Shown here one piece after another: positions 18,393 through 28,332 of a stretch of 30,489 nucleotides of DNA; position 1 is the first letter of the stretch, and the number at the start of each line of letters is the position of its first letter. The stretch lies in contig JAUCBJ010001427.1 in assembly GCA_032718475.1 (NCBI GenBank), positions 1 to 30,489 of the forward strand, read 5' to 3'. Made by a program: the position numbers and the translations under genes. The DNA is from Nemertoderma westbladi. Its lineage: Eukaryota; Xenacoelomorpha; Nemertodermatida; Nemertodermatidae. The notes below the pieces were generated by a model. It was not told the origin of the DNA and did not search any database. It saw only the letters and a program-made list of their open reading frames with translations.

Positions 18393-18727
18393 AGATTACA
18401 CGAAATTTTAAAACTGACATTATTGACAATAAAATTGACAATAAGTCAAATATACGAAGAAAGTTCGGCATTTCATGTAAATAAAACAGCTTTGTATCAC
18501 TCAAGGCCCCTGACCTATAATAATATTAGCTTGTTATAACTTCCTCGAGCTGAAAACAATCTCTGAATTTAAGATCATGAAAATTGTAAAAATAGGTTAT
18601 CACTGATACATTGTACATATTTAAAAATTCGTTTAAATAATGTAATATATATAATATGTATGTATATATACGGCTTTTACTTTGTACAGTTTCGGATCTT
18701 CTATGCTCCAGTTGAGTCACAGTTGGG

Positions 18728-19711
18728 TTACTTGTGGCAACGACACATCACAATATCTTTTATACCATCTCTGAACCCGGGCAAGAAGCAGATGTATATA
18801 ATAGGATTAATACAACACGATAAAAATACAAAGAAAACTGAGATGACGAAATACCATTTTCTAACATTGTCATAAGAGTCATTGAAACCAATGAACTCAT
18901 CGATCAAATTGTAGATGTGATTTGGGAGCCAACAGACATAGAAACTCACCATAACTACAACCATCATAGAAACTATTCGTTTTCCTTTCCTTTCTACAAC
19001 TCGATACGTTTTAGTTTGTCGCGAAGTTCTAGATCTCAACATAGTGAGGCCAATTATTACATAAAACATCGACATAACAATAGCAGGAAAGATAAATGCG
19101 CACAAAGTTCCTGCAATAACGAGAGATCTTCTTGCTTCAGGTGCCAACCAGCAAATTGTTACGTTTCTGCCAGCGGCTGGTAAAAAAACTTCTTCCGAAT
19201 GCCAGAAAGCCAAGTGAACCAAATTAACTGAAACCGAAAACAGCCAAACTGTTATGGCAACAACAATCACTTGAGGCCATAAAATAATGTGAATGGCTAA
19301 CAACGGTTTGACAATAACGATATAGCGCTCTATGCAAATGCAAAGCATGAATAAAATTGAGGCATTGTTGCTCACAAACAAGATAAACTGAAAGAATCTG
19401 CACCAGAAGTATCCGTAGTTCCATTCATAAAATCTATCTTCCAAAACAATCATTTCGGGTATAACAATTAGTATACCCACTAACAAATCAGAAACACTTA
19501 AGTTTGCCATAAAGAAGTTGAGTGGATTTCGCATTTTCTTATTTGTTGCTAAAACTAATAAAGTCATTGAATTCCCAATGATTATCAACACACACAGTAG
19601 CGGAAATGAAACTTGGATAAATATCAATTCCATCTGAATTTCATTTGTGGGAGGAACTGAAGCCCTTTCGTGAGGAACTGAAGCCCTTTCGTTGTAATAA
19701 TTATAACGCAT
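18728..19711 (-). CDS. Class A (rhodopsin-like) G protein-coupled receptor, neuropeptide-type
   Basis: An intact, intronless 327-residue frame from ATG (19709-19711) to TAA (18728-18730). Class A landmarks appear in order: G46-N47 in TM1; LSVSD with D75 in TM2; C104 at the top of TM3; E128-R129-Y130 (ERY for DRY); W156 in TM4; C187 in the second outer loop, to bridge C104; F257 and C260-W261-L262-P263 in TM6; N302-P303-I304-I305-Y306 in TM7. Residues ~30-310 hold seven hydrophobic segments. N183-V-T is a possible glycosylation site. The tail is only about 20 residues and ends in CRCHK, with cysteines that could be palmitoylated. It should signal from the plasma membrane through G proteins. 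The TM2, TM3 and TM6 style suggests a peptide receptor; the ligand cannot be read. The N-terminus carries a perfect 21-bp tandem duplication. M27 is an alternative start. Confidence 0.92.
   Translation of the reverse strand: MRYNYYNERASVPHERASVPPTNEIQMELIFIQVSFPLLCVLIIIGNSMTLLVLATNKKMRNPLNFFMANLSVSDLLVGILIVIPEMIVLEDRFYEWNYGYFWCRFFQFILFVSNNASILFMLCICIERYIVIVKPLLAIHIILWPQVIVVAITVWLFSVSVNLVHLAFWHSEEVFLPAAGRNVTICWLAPEARRSLVIAGTLCAFIFPAIVMSMFYVIIGLTMLRSRTSRQTKTYRVVERKGKRIVSMMVVVMVSFYVCWLPNHIYNLIDEFIGFNDSYDNVRKWYFVISVFFVFLSCCINPIIYICFLPGFRDGIKDIVMCRCHK
19651..19692 (-). repeat. Perfect 21-bp tandem duplication in the GPCR N-terminus
   Basis: GAGGAACTGAAGCCCTTTCG plus T occurs at 19651-19671 and again at 19672-19692. 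It duplicates seven residues, so the protein reads ERASVPH then ERASVPP at positions 8-21. The reading frame is kept and the two copies are identical, so the duplication is recent. Confidence 0.95.
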
Positions 19712-20328
19712 GTTGAGTTTTATTGATGAAATTGAATAATCAGATCATTATTATTATTTTTTTATTATCGTTATATTATTTATTACAGTACATTACTAAT
19801 ACTACCAAATCAGGCCCACTGTTGCTATGAAACAACAACATATTTTGCACAAATCGTCTACTCACTGTGTTTGTGAGTAAACAAACAATAATTTAGATAG
19901 AACCATAATATGGGTAAAACTAGTGGTAGAATTGTACGTCATGTTGCCTCAATAGCTAAAATTACCAAACAATAATTTAATTTAATTTAAAACATTAAGG
20001 GAAGGGAGTAGGTTACAGTGGCGGTATTTTCTAACCAAAACAATAAACGATACTTTCTTTCCCTTCCGGTTAATTTGCGCTGAACATCACAATTTTCACT
20101 TGCGGTCAATATGCGCCACTATCTGGCCTTAAATCAACATTGGGCCATAATATTAAAGATGTTGGATAAGTTTCTTACTAAACTGTAAGTGAATACCATA
20201 AACGTTATTAAAGAAAATGGCCTGATAGTGAGAGTACAGTATTCAATATTAGTGAGGCACTTTCCATTTAAATTTGCAGTAATATTCGGTTACCATTCGA
20301 CCACGCAGCCACATGGTCTAGTAGTTGA
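19712..20328. other. Intergenic upstream of the GPCR, no further gene recognised
   Basis: AT-rich. It would hold the receptor promoter, but no convincing core element is seen. A block near 20010-20045 (GGTTACAGTGGCGG, TTTTCTAACCAAAACAATAA) resembles blocks near 17620 and 24580. Confidence 0.5.
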
Positions 20329-20357
20329 TTTCCCTCTGGATTGAATCCAGAGGGAAA
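20329..20357. repeat. Perfect palindrome at the left edge of the 36/38-bp array
   Basis: TTTCCCTCTGGATT (20329-20342), a central G, then AATCCAGAGGGAAA (20344-20357). The right arm is the first array unit and the left arm is the same motif inverted. Confidence 0.95.
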
Positions 20358-21896
20358 GCCGTGGCCTGTGGGGAGATTGATCCCAGAGGTAAAGCGGAGG
20401 CCAATGAGGAGATTGAATCCAGAGGGAAAGCAGAGGCCTGTGGGGAGATTGAACCCAGATGGAAAGCGGAGGCCAATTAGGAGATTGAATCCAGAGGGAA
20501 AGCAGAGGCCTGTGGGGAGATTGAACCCAGATGGAAGGCGGAGGCCCTGGTGGGGAGATTGAACCCAGATGGAAAGCGGAGGCCCCGGTGGGGAGATTGA
20601 ACCCAGAGGTAAGACGGAGGCCAATGAGGAGATTGAAGCCAGATGGAAAGCAGTGGCCTGTGGGGAGATTGATCCCAGAGGTAAAGCGGAGGCCAATGAG
20701 GAGATTGAATCCAGAGGGAAAGCAGAGGCCTGTGGGGAGATTGAACCCAGATGGAAAGCGGAGGCCAATTAGGAGATTGAATCCAGAGGGAAAGCAGAGG
20801 CCTGTGGCGAGATTGAACCCAGATGGAAAGCGGAGGCCAATTAGGAGATTGAATCCAGAGGGAAAGCAGAGGCCTGTGGGGAGATTGAACCCAGATGGAA
20901 GGCGGAGGCCCTGGTGGGGAGATTGAACCCAGATGGAAAGCGGAGGCCCCGGTGGGGAGATTGAACCCAGAGGTAAGACGGAGGCCAATTAGGAGATTGA
21001 ATCCAGAGGGAAAGCAGTGGCCGGTGGGGAGATTGAACGCAGATGGAAGGCGGAGGCCCTGGTGGGGAGATTGAACCCAGATGGAAGGCGGAGGCCCCGG
21101 TGGGGAGATTGAACCCAGAGGTAAGACGGAGGCCAATGAGGAGATTGAAGCCAGATGGAAAGCAGTGGCCTGTGGGGAGATTGATCCCAGAGGTAAAGCG
21201 GAGGCCAATGAGGAGATTGAATCCAGAGGGAAAGCAGAGGCCTGTGGGGAGATTGAACCCAGATGGAAAGCGGAGGCCCCGGTGGGGAGATTGAACCCAG
21301 AGGTAAGACGGAGGCCAATGAGGAGATTGAAGCCAGATGGAAAGCAGTGGCCTGTGGGGAGATTGATCCCAGAGGTAAAGCGGAGGCCAATGAGGAGATT
21401 GAATCCAGAGGGAAAGCAGAGGCCTGTGGGGAGATTGAACCCAGATGGAAGGCGGAGGCCAATTAGGAGATTGAATCCAGAGGGAATGAACCCAGATGGA
21501 AGGCGGAGGCCCCGGTGGGGAGATTGAACCCAGATGGAAGGCATTGGCCTGTGGGGAGATTGACCCCAGAGGGAAGGCGGAGGCCCCGGTGGGGAGATTG
21601 AACCCAGAGGTAAGACGGAGGCCAATGAGGAGATTGAACCCAGAGGGAAGGCAGAGGCCTGTGGGGAGATTGAACTCAGATGGAAGGCGGAGGCCCCGGT
21701 GGGGAGATTGAACCCAGATGGAAGGCAGTGGCCTGTGGGGAGATTGAACCCATAGGAAGACGGAGGCCGGTGGGGAGATTGAACCCAGAAGTAAAGCGGA
21801 GGCCCCGGTGGAGAGATTGAACCCAGATGGAAGGCGGTGGCCCCGGTGGGGAGATTGAACCCAGATGGAAGGTGGTCTCTGGGGAGATTCTGAGGC
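20329..21896. repeat. 36/38-bp minisatellite, about 42 copies, with higher-order structure
   Basis: The unit contains GGGGAGATTGAACCCAGA, (T/G)GGAAAGC and GGAGGCC. Unit length is 36 bp (GGCCAATGAGGAG or GGCCTGTGGGGAG types) or 38 bp (GGCCCTGGTGGGGAG or GGCCCCGGTGGGGAG types). Blocks of units repeat as sets: the private variant TTGAAGCCAGATGG occurs near 20635, 21147 and 21329. A truncated unit junction lies at ~21484. Many frames are open on both strands because 36 is divisible by three, and 38-bp units shift the frame. I treat the whole array as non-coding. Confidence 0.95.
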
Positions 21897-22008
21897 CAAT
21901 ATAACCCTGTCAAATTTCTGAATCTTGGATAAATTCACACTGGTTGGCTTCAAAGCTTCAGACGAACAGACCAACAAGTTTGTCTATATAGCTGCCTTGT
22001 TGATGCTA

Positions 22009-22396
22009 CAGGTGGAGCCCCAACCAGCGCAGATGCCACAAGCGGACGCGTCACAAACGCTAATCAATAAAATATAAACCGCCTACAATATAATATGTTT
22101 GTTAACTGTAATGATACTTTGAGCCGATTATAAGTTAAACACTGCATTTATTATAATATCCACTAATAACAATTGTATTAGTGAATCTGGGTGTAGTAAT
22201 TCGCTTGGGTTGGGGCTATCCTCATAGAATTCACAGCTTTCTAGAATTTGGACGCGTCCCAAAAATAGGTCCGAGTCATACTTATTTTGACGCATCCACG
22301 TGACCCGGAAGTCGTGGATTGTTCTTGTTTTCGATCCTACAGTATGCTACCAATCTTATAATCTTGACGCATCCGCGATGGTTGGAGCCCCCGCTT
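22009..22396. mobile_element. Possible small inverted-repeat element
   Basis: GGAGCCCCAACCAGCGC at 22014-22030, then CGGACGCGTCAC. The inverted right counterpart is TGACGCATCCGCGATGGTTG, then GAGCCCCCGC, ending near 22396. The arms match imperfectly and no target duplication was found. Further GACGCATCC and GACGCGTCC motifs lie inside near 22251 and 22299. Confidence 0.35.
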
Positions 22397-23235
22397 TACG
22401 GCGTTAATATTTTGGTATAAATAGAGAATTGCAGCTTTTTGTGTGTCATTTAGTGAAAAAAATATTACGAGAGAACTAAAAAGACCCCAATAGAAATCGA
22501 GATTATTAGGGCACAAAAAGGGCTATGCAAAATTGAGGAAATAATGTCAAGCTAAAGTACTCGTACTCAGTGTTTTACTGTGTAGGCCTATATCTGTTTT
22601 TTTAAAACAACAAAAGTTCTGGTTGATATTATTCGTAGGCTGGATATTCTAATTAAAGTTGAATAATAAATAGGCCAAATAAATAAATAATAAATAATGT
22701 TTTAGGCATTTATTTGCCTATATGACATAATGGTGTCCGAATTAATTGATTATGGCACTTTATCTAAACAACTTTATCTCTGAGTAATTAACAAACGAAA
22801 TTATATGTAGTCTTTTATCAATCTGCTTCAGTAATTTTTGTTCTCACGTAAATCGTTGATCTTTTACAGGGGGTAGTAAAAGGCAGCATCCATGCACTCC
22901 GCTGTTACTAAAGTAAAACCCATAAAAGTAATGATTAAACCTACCGTCCTTTATTCTCAGTTTATAGATCCTGGCTATGATTTGTGTACACAACATTTTC
23001 TCAACTGTAAGTTGGGCTATGGAACCCAAGATACAGTAGGATGTGTTATGTGTTAGAAAATATTCACGCCGTTGGAGCTCGAAAGCTAGAAAAGTGGTGA
23101 ATATTTGGTAGGCCCGCTAATATGATAAAATAGAAGCTTTGCAATTAATAAAAGAATAAATGTTATACGACTACTTTTGAAGAGAAAGTTCTGCCAGGTA
23201 ACTCGTCCTAGCAGAGTCGATTGGGTCTATTTTTT
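22397..23235. other. Intergenic, AT-rich, no gene recognised
   Basis: Nothing supportable was seen on either strand. Confidence 0.5.
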
Positions 23236-23506
23236 CGGACCTTCATTCCATTCGGACCTTGGTCTCATTCGGACCTTCGTCTCATTCGGACCTTCGTCTC
23301 ATTCGGACCTTCGTCTCATTCGGACCTTCGTCTCATTCGGACCTTCGTCTCATTCGGACCTTCGTCTCATTCGGACCTTCGTCTCATTCGGACCTTCGTC
23401 TCATTCGGACCTTCGTCTCATTCGGACCTTCGTCTCATTCGGACCTTCGTCCCATTCGGACCTTCGTCTCATTCGGACCTTCGTCTCATTCGGACCTTCG
23501 TCCCAT
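23236..23506. repeat. 17-bp minisatellite, about 16 copies
   Basis: Unit CGGACCTTCGTCTCATT with minor variants (GGTCTC, GTCCCATT) mostly at the edges. Three overlapping frames read through it on the plus strand because of the short unit, so it is not a gene. Confidence 0.95.
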
Positions 23507-24036
23507 CTTCGGTCCAAGAGTTTCGCACAATGGACCTACAGTAGATATGTAGACAATCTTTTATGAAAATTGCAGCGAAAAATTATAGTTTTTTAAAAAT
23601 TAATGCGGCTTTAGTATGTTCTGACTATATTTTGGTGATCGTACATTTTGTGATAGACAAAGGGTATCAGTTACAAAATCGATTCTACAGTAGAACATCC
23701 AAATGGCCATGTTTTACAAAACTCACTAATTGTAGCCCCATAGCTACTGAACATTTTTGTATCTGTTTGATGACACTTAAATAAAATATAATAATAAAAA
23801 TAAAAAAGATGTAGGGAATTTAGTGATGAAAAATGTCAAAAATTTACAAACTGAGGTAAGCTTGATTTAAAAGAGAATGAATGAATATCAGTCATAAGAC
23901 TATTGTTTTTTTTTACACAAATATTATGTGCATTTTTAGACTCTGACGTTAGGGGTTAATTTTTTTTATATAATAAAAAATTTCAAATTTTTGAAAAGGG
24001 CTGTTTAATAGTGAAAAAAGCACTCTGTGATGAAAA
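23507..24036. other. Intergenic, AT-rich, no gene recognised
   Basis: Nothing supportable. The short frames seen lack any recognisable domain. Confidence 0.5.
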
Positions 24037-24044
24037 CCGATGTC
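24037..24044. repeat. Left 8-bp target site duplication (CCGATGTC)
   Basis: Exact match to 24931-24938, directly outside the inverted repeat. Confidence 0.9.
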
Positions 24045-24125
24045 GGCACTAGTGTGTTATAGCTACACCCCCCCCCAAAAAATTTTTATTACTGGCTAGT
24101 TTTTGCTATTTCTTTTTTTTGAAAT

Positions 24126-24390
24126 GTTCTAGAACATGAAATACATTTTAAAAAAAATAATAAAATGTTCTAGAACAAATATTTTTTGTTCTAGAACAAT
24201 ATTTAAAAAAATTAATGTACTATTTTTCTTTTTTAATAATGTTCTAGAACATGTTAGCTATTCAGAACTAGAAAAAAAAAAGTTCTAGAACAAATAGTTT
24301 TTGTTCTAGAACAGTTCAAAAAAAATGAAATTTTTTTTTTAATTTTATTTAGAATTTGTTTCATATAATTTTTAATCGTTGCTGGCAAGA

Positions 24391-24425
<35 letters not shown>

Positions 24426-24852
24426 GGGGTTAGCTAGTATTTTTTTAATAGCTAATTAAAATTAAAAATTCACTGTATTGAGGTCATTATATTCAGAAAT
24501 TAATGATAGTTACAGGATAAATTAATGATTAATGCTTAGAATACATACTGTGTAATATTTATTATTTAGCAGACGTCGCGCAGCGGGTAATATTTTCTAA
24601 TCAAATGCAATAGATCAGAAAATGGATTTTCTTTGTGTAACATCTTCCACCTAAACTCTGCTAGCTGTTGGGCGAAAGTTGACCTCTTGATACCTATGTT
24701 TCGCCTTAGAATGTGGAGTTTGGCGTGGCGGCACTTGTGTAACAAAAAATAAAATTTGTATGATTTTTTAATTTTTTGTTCTAGAACAAAAAATATTTGT
24801 TCTAGAACATTTTATTATTATTTTTTTTCAAATGTATTTCATGTTCTAGAAC
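24126..24852. promoter_or_regulatory. Nine GTTCTAGAAC dyads (heat-shock-element-like)
   Basis: The perfect 10-bp palindrome GTTCTAGAAC occurs at 24126, 24167, 24188, 24241, 24282, 24303, 24778, 24799 and 24843. Within pairs the spacing repeats: 41 then 21 bases in both left clusters, and 21 again on the right. Each dyad has the TTCnnGAA arrangement of a heat shock factor half-pair. No third GAA block is in phase, so binding is only a possibility. Confidence 0.6.
24405..24429 (+). repeat. Poly-G tract (25 G)
   Basis: An uninterrupted run of 25 G, following a T-run, in the interior of the 886-bp element. Confidence 0.95.
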
Positions 24853-24930
24853 ATTTCAAAAAAAAGAAATAGCAAAAACTAGCTAGTAATAAAAATTTTG
24901 ATGGGGGTGTAGCTATAACACACTAGTACC

Positions 24931-24938
24931 CCGATGTC
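24931..24938. repeat. Right 8-bp target site duplication (CCGATGTC)
   Basis: Exact match to 24037-24044. Confidence 0.9.
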
Positions 24939-25382
24939 ACCACATGAAAGCCCTTCTATCAAACTACAAAAATATATGAAAATGTATTTTTGAAAATTCC
25001 GTAATTGGAAAATTTTACTTTCATTGGGGATAATGGTCCCCTTAAGCTCTTAAGAGCGAAGTCCCATGGGCTTGAAACTCAGTTGCTATTTTATTTATGT
25101 AAAATTGTCAATCATGTGATCTGAATGGAAATATTTGATCGTAAATACAAAAACCTCTAAATTTTACAATCTACATTTGGATTGCCGTAGAGAATCTTTT
25201 AGGCTTTAAGGCACTACTGTAGTGTTGTAAATAATACAAACAGAACAATTTATTGTAAATAATAGGCCTACGTAAAGTCATAATTTTCCGGTGGTTCAAT
25301 TGTTTTGTCCCATACGTGATACTGGACTGCTTAAAAGCTACAATGTAGGACATATAATGTCGGTTATCTGAAGAAGTATCGC
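24939..25382. other. Intergenic, no gene recognised
   Basis: AT-rich. A minus-strand frame from the neighbouring satellite runs into this stretch as far as 25171, but I see no motif in its unique part. Confidence 0.5.
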
Positions 25383-27434
25383 AAGTATTTTTAGGAATCA
25401 CTCTAGGCCCATTCTTGTGTCGGTTAGTATTTTTAGGAATCACTCTAGCCCCATTCTTGTGTCGGTTAGTATTTTTAGGAATCACTCTAGGCCCATTCTT
25501 GTGTCGGTTAGTATTTTTAGGAATCACTCTAGGCCCATTCTTGTGTCGGTTAGTATTTTTAGGAATCACTCTAGGCCCATTCTTGTGTCGGTTAGTATTT
25601 TTAGGAATCACTCTAGGCCCATTCTTGTGTCGGTTAGTATTTTTAGGAATCACTCTAGGCCCATTCTTGTGTCGGTTACTATTTTTAGGAATCACTCTAG
25701 GTCCATTCTTGTGTCGGTTAGTATTTTTAGGAATCACTCTAGGCCCATTCTTGTGTCGGTTAGTATTTTTTGGAATCACTATAGGCCCATTCTTGTGTCG
25801 GTTAGTATTTTTAGGAATCACTCTAGGCCCATTCTTGTGTCGGTTAGTATTTTTAGGAATCACTCTAGGCCCATTCTTGTGTCGGTTAGTATTTTTAGGA
25901 ATCACTCTAGGCCCATTCTTGTGTCGGTTAGTATTTTTAGGAATCACTCTAGGCCCATTCTTGTGTCGGTTAGTATTTTTAGGAATCACTCTAGGCCCAT
26001 TCTTGTGTCGGTTAGTATTTTTAGGAATCACTCTAGGCCCATTCTTGTGTCGGTTAGTATTTTTAGGAATCACTCTAGGCCCATTCTTGTGTCGGTTAGT
26101 ATTTTTAGGAATCACTCTAGGCCCATTCTTGTGTCGGTTAGTATTTTTAGGAATCACTCTAGGCCCATTCTTGTGTCGGTTAGTATTTTTAGGAATCACT
26201 CTAGGCCCATTCTTGTGTCGGTTAGTATTTTTAGGAATCACTCTAGGCCCATTCTTGTGTCGGTTAGTATTTTTAGGAATCACTCTAGGCCCATTCTTGT
26301 GTCGGTTACTATTTTTAGGAATCACTCTAGGTCCATTCTTGTGTCGGTTAGTATTTTTAGGAATCACTCTAGGCCCATTCTTGTGTCGGTTAGTATTTTT
26401 TGGAATCACTCTAGGCCCATTCTTGTGTCGGTTAGTATTTTTAGGAATCACTCTAGGCCCATTCTTGTGTCGGTTAGTATTTTTAGGAATCACTCTAGGC
26501 CCATTCTTGTGTCGGTTAGTATTTTTAGGAATCACTCTAGGCCCATTCTTGTGTCGGTTAGTATTTTTAGGAATCACTCTAGGCCCATTCTTGTGTCGGT
26601 TAGTATTTTTAGGAATCACCCTAGGCCCATTCTTGTGTCGGTTACTATTTTTAGGAATCACTCTAGGTCCATTCTTGTGTCGGTTAGTATTTTTAGGAAT
26701 CACTCTAGGCCCATTCTTGTGTCAGTTACTATTTTTAGGAATCACTCTAGGTCCATTCTTGTGTCGGTTAGTATTTTTAGAAATCACTCTAGGCCCATTC
26801 TTGTGTCGGTTAGTATTTTAGGAATCACTCTAGGCCCATTCTTGTGTCGGTTAGTATTTTTAGGAATCACTCTAGGCCCATTCTTGTGTCGGTTAGTATT
26901 TTTAGGAATCACTCTAGGCCCATTCTTGTGTCGGAAGTATTTTTAGGAATCACTCTAGACCCATTCTTGTGTCGGTTAGTATTTTTAGGAATCACTCTAG
27001 GCCCATTCTTGTGTCGGTTAGTATTTTTAGGAATCACTCTAGGCCCATTCTTGTGTCGGAAGTATTTTTAGGAATCACTCTAGGCCCATTCTTGTGTCGG
27101 TTAGTATTTTTAGGAATCACTCTAGGCCCATTCTTGTGTCGGTTAGTATTTTTAGGAATCACTCTAGACCCATTCTTGTGTCGGTTAGTATTTTTAGGAA
27201 TCACTCTAGGCCCATTCTTGTGTCGGTTAGTATTTTTAGGAATCACTCTAGGCCCATTCTTGTGTCGGAAGTATTTTTAGGAATCACTCTAGGCCCATTC
27301 TTGTGTCGGTTAGTATTTTTAGGAATCACTCTAGGCCCATTCTTGTGTCGGAAGTATTTTTAGGAATCACTCTAGGCCCATTCTTGTGTCGGTTAGTATT
27401 TTTAGGAGTCACTCTAGGCCCATTCTTGTGTCGG
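25383..27434. repeat. 42-bp satellite array, about 49 copies
   Basis: The unit contains TTAGTATTTTTAGGAATCAC, then TCTAGGCCCATTCTTGTGTC and GG. Most copies are identical. Linked variants (TTACTATTT with AGGTCC) occur at 25676, 26306, 26642 and 26726. A TTTTTTGG variant recurs 630 bases (15 units) apart at ~25763 and ~26393, showing block duplication. In the right quarter, several units begin CGGAAGTATT in place of CGGTTAGTATT and so break the frame. Because 42 is divisible by three, 500-codon frames appear on both strands (for example PKNTNRHKNGPRVI repeats on the minus strand). They lack an ATG start of their own and I treat them as spurious. Confidence 0.97.
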
Positions 27435-28332
27435 AATTATTTTCTTATCGACTACACATGTTGGTATCTAAGCTAACTATTATTATATTATTTATATCAA
27501 TTATTATTTATGAATAAAATTGTAAAGGTTATAGAATTCGAAATTTCGCGACGTATATTTTTTCTATTGGTAATTTAAATTAATATTATCGATAATTAAG
27601 ATTTAAGGTAACTTGGCAACGCATTAGCAACACCAACAACTAAAGTAGAAAAACAATAACCAAAAGTAAAAAAAGTAAAACAAACCCGGTTGTAATATAA
27701 ACGAATCATTTATATCTCAGAGAATCTAGTTTAGGGCAATATAATAATTATATATACTAAAAGATAAGGCAGTTAGACAAGAGTAAAAGATACTAAACTC
27801 AGTAATAATAGGAGGCCTATTAAATTAATATTAATTACGTTAATAAAAAATGTAAACAATACTTTATGGCCTTGATTATAAACACAACGCCGAGTAACCT
27901 CTGATACACATGAAAGCAGAGCTGCTGCCTAACTAACTCTCAGACTTACCGGTACCGGTAAGTGGTCAAGTTTCTGTATTTGTTTCGTAATCGTAATGTT
28001 ACAATTTCGAAAAAAAAAACTACTTTCCGATCTGCGCCATATTTGCACACATTCACTGCGTTCGGCTTGAAACAAACCACTCGAATGAAAACAGATAAAT
28101 TAACAAATTACAAATGCTACGCTACCGTACGTTAATTACAAAATCGATTATGATAATATCAGAAAGAACACCGTTCATAACAATTCATCATTATTATTAA
28201 TATAGTATTATGTAGATAATATATTACTCCAGGTATTTATTATGTAGCAATAAAATTGATTCCACCCGACACAAGTTCCACACTATCTGATAGTGACTTA
28301 CTTTACAAATTATATTCTACACTGGCAGCGGA
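27435..28332. other. Intergenic between two satellites, no gene recognised
   Basis: AT-rich. It holds a perfect 20-bp palindrome (27944-27963) and a small hairpin, CACTATC-T-GATAGTG (28281-28295), just before the next satellite. Confidence 0.5.
27944..27963. repeat. Perfect 20-bp palindrome
   Basis: ACTTACCGGTACCGGTAAGT equals its own reverse complement. It could be a dimer binding site or a remnant of inverted repeats. No partner is seen. Confidence 0.9.

Larger units (their letters stand above)
24045..24930. mobile_element. 886-bp non-autonomous DNA transposon with ~155-bp inverted repeats
   Basis: The ends are GGCACTAGTGTGTTATAGCT (24045-24064) and the reverse complement of GGTACTAGTGTGTTATAGCT (24911-24930), with one mismatch. 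Inverted similarity continues for about 155 bases on each side, to ~24200 and from ~24775. An exact 8-bp direct repeat, CCGATGTC, flanks the element at 24037-24044 and 24931-24938. An 8-bp duplication fits hAT, Merlin or P elements; the terminal GG is reminiscent of Merlin. No transposase is present. Nine copies of GTTCTAGAAC lie inside, and a 25-base poly-G run lies near the middle. Confidence 0.88.

Noticed and set aside
20329-20357. Helitron 3' hairpin
   Set aside because: The palindrome has no CTRR terminus after it and the right arm is simply the first array unit.
20477-21913. Long proline-rich frames on both strands of the 36/38-bp array
   Set aside because: Overlapping open frames on both strands with the same repeat logic. 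Units of 38 bp shift the frame at random, so there is no consistent protein.
23563-23784. 73-codon plus-strand frame after the 17-bp array
   Set aside because: No recognisable domain, AT-rich composition, length within chance expectation.
25171-26703. A 510-codon minus-strand frame of basic 14-residue repeats (PKNTNRHKNGPRVI) and two ~470-510-codon plus-strand frames
   Set aside because: They are forced by a 42-bp repeat in which several frames lack stops. Both strands and more than one frame are open at once, there is no ATG at the apparent minus-strand start (GTG), and the array runs on beyond them out of frame.
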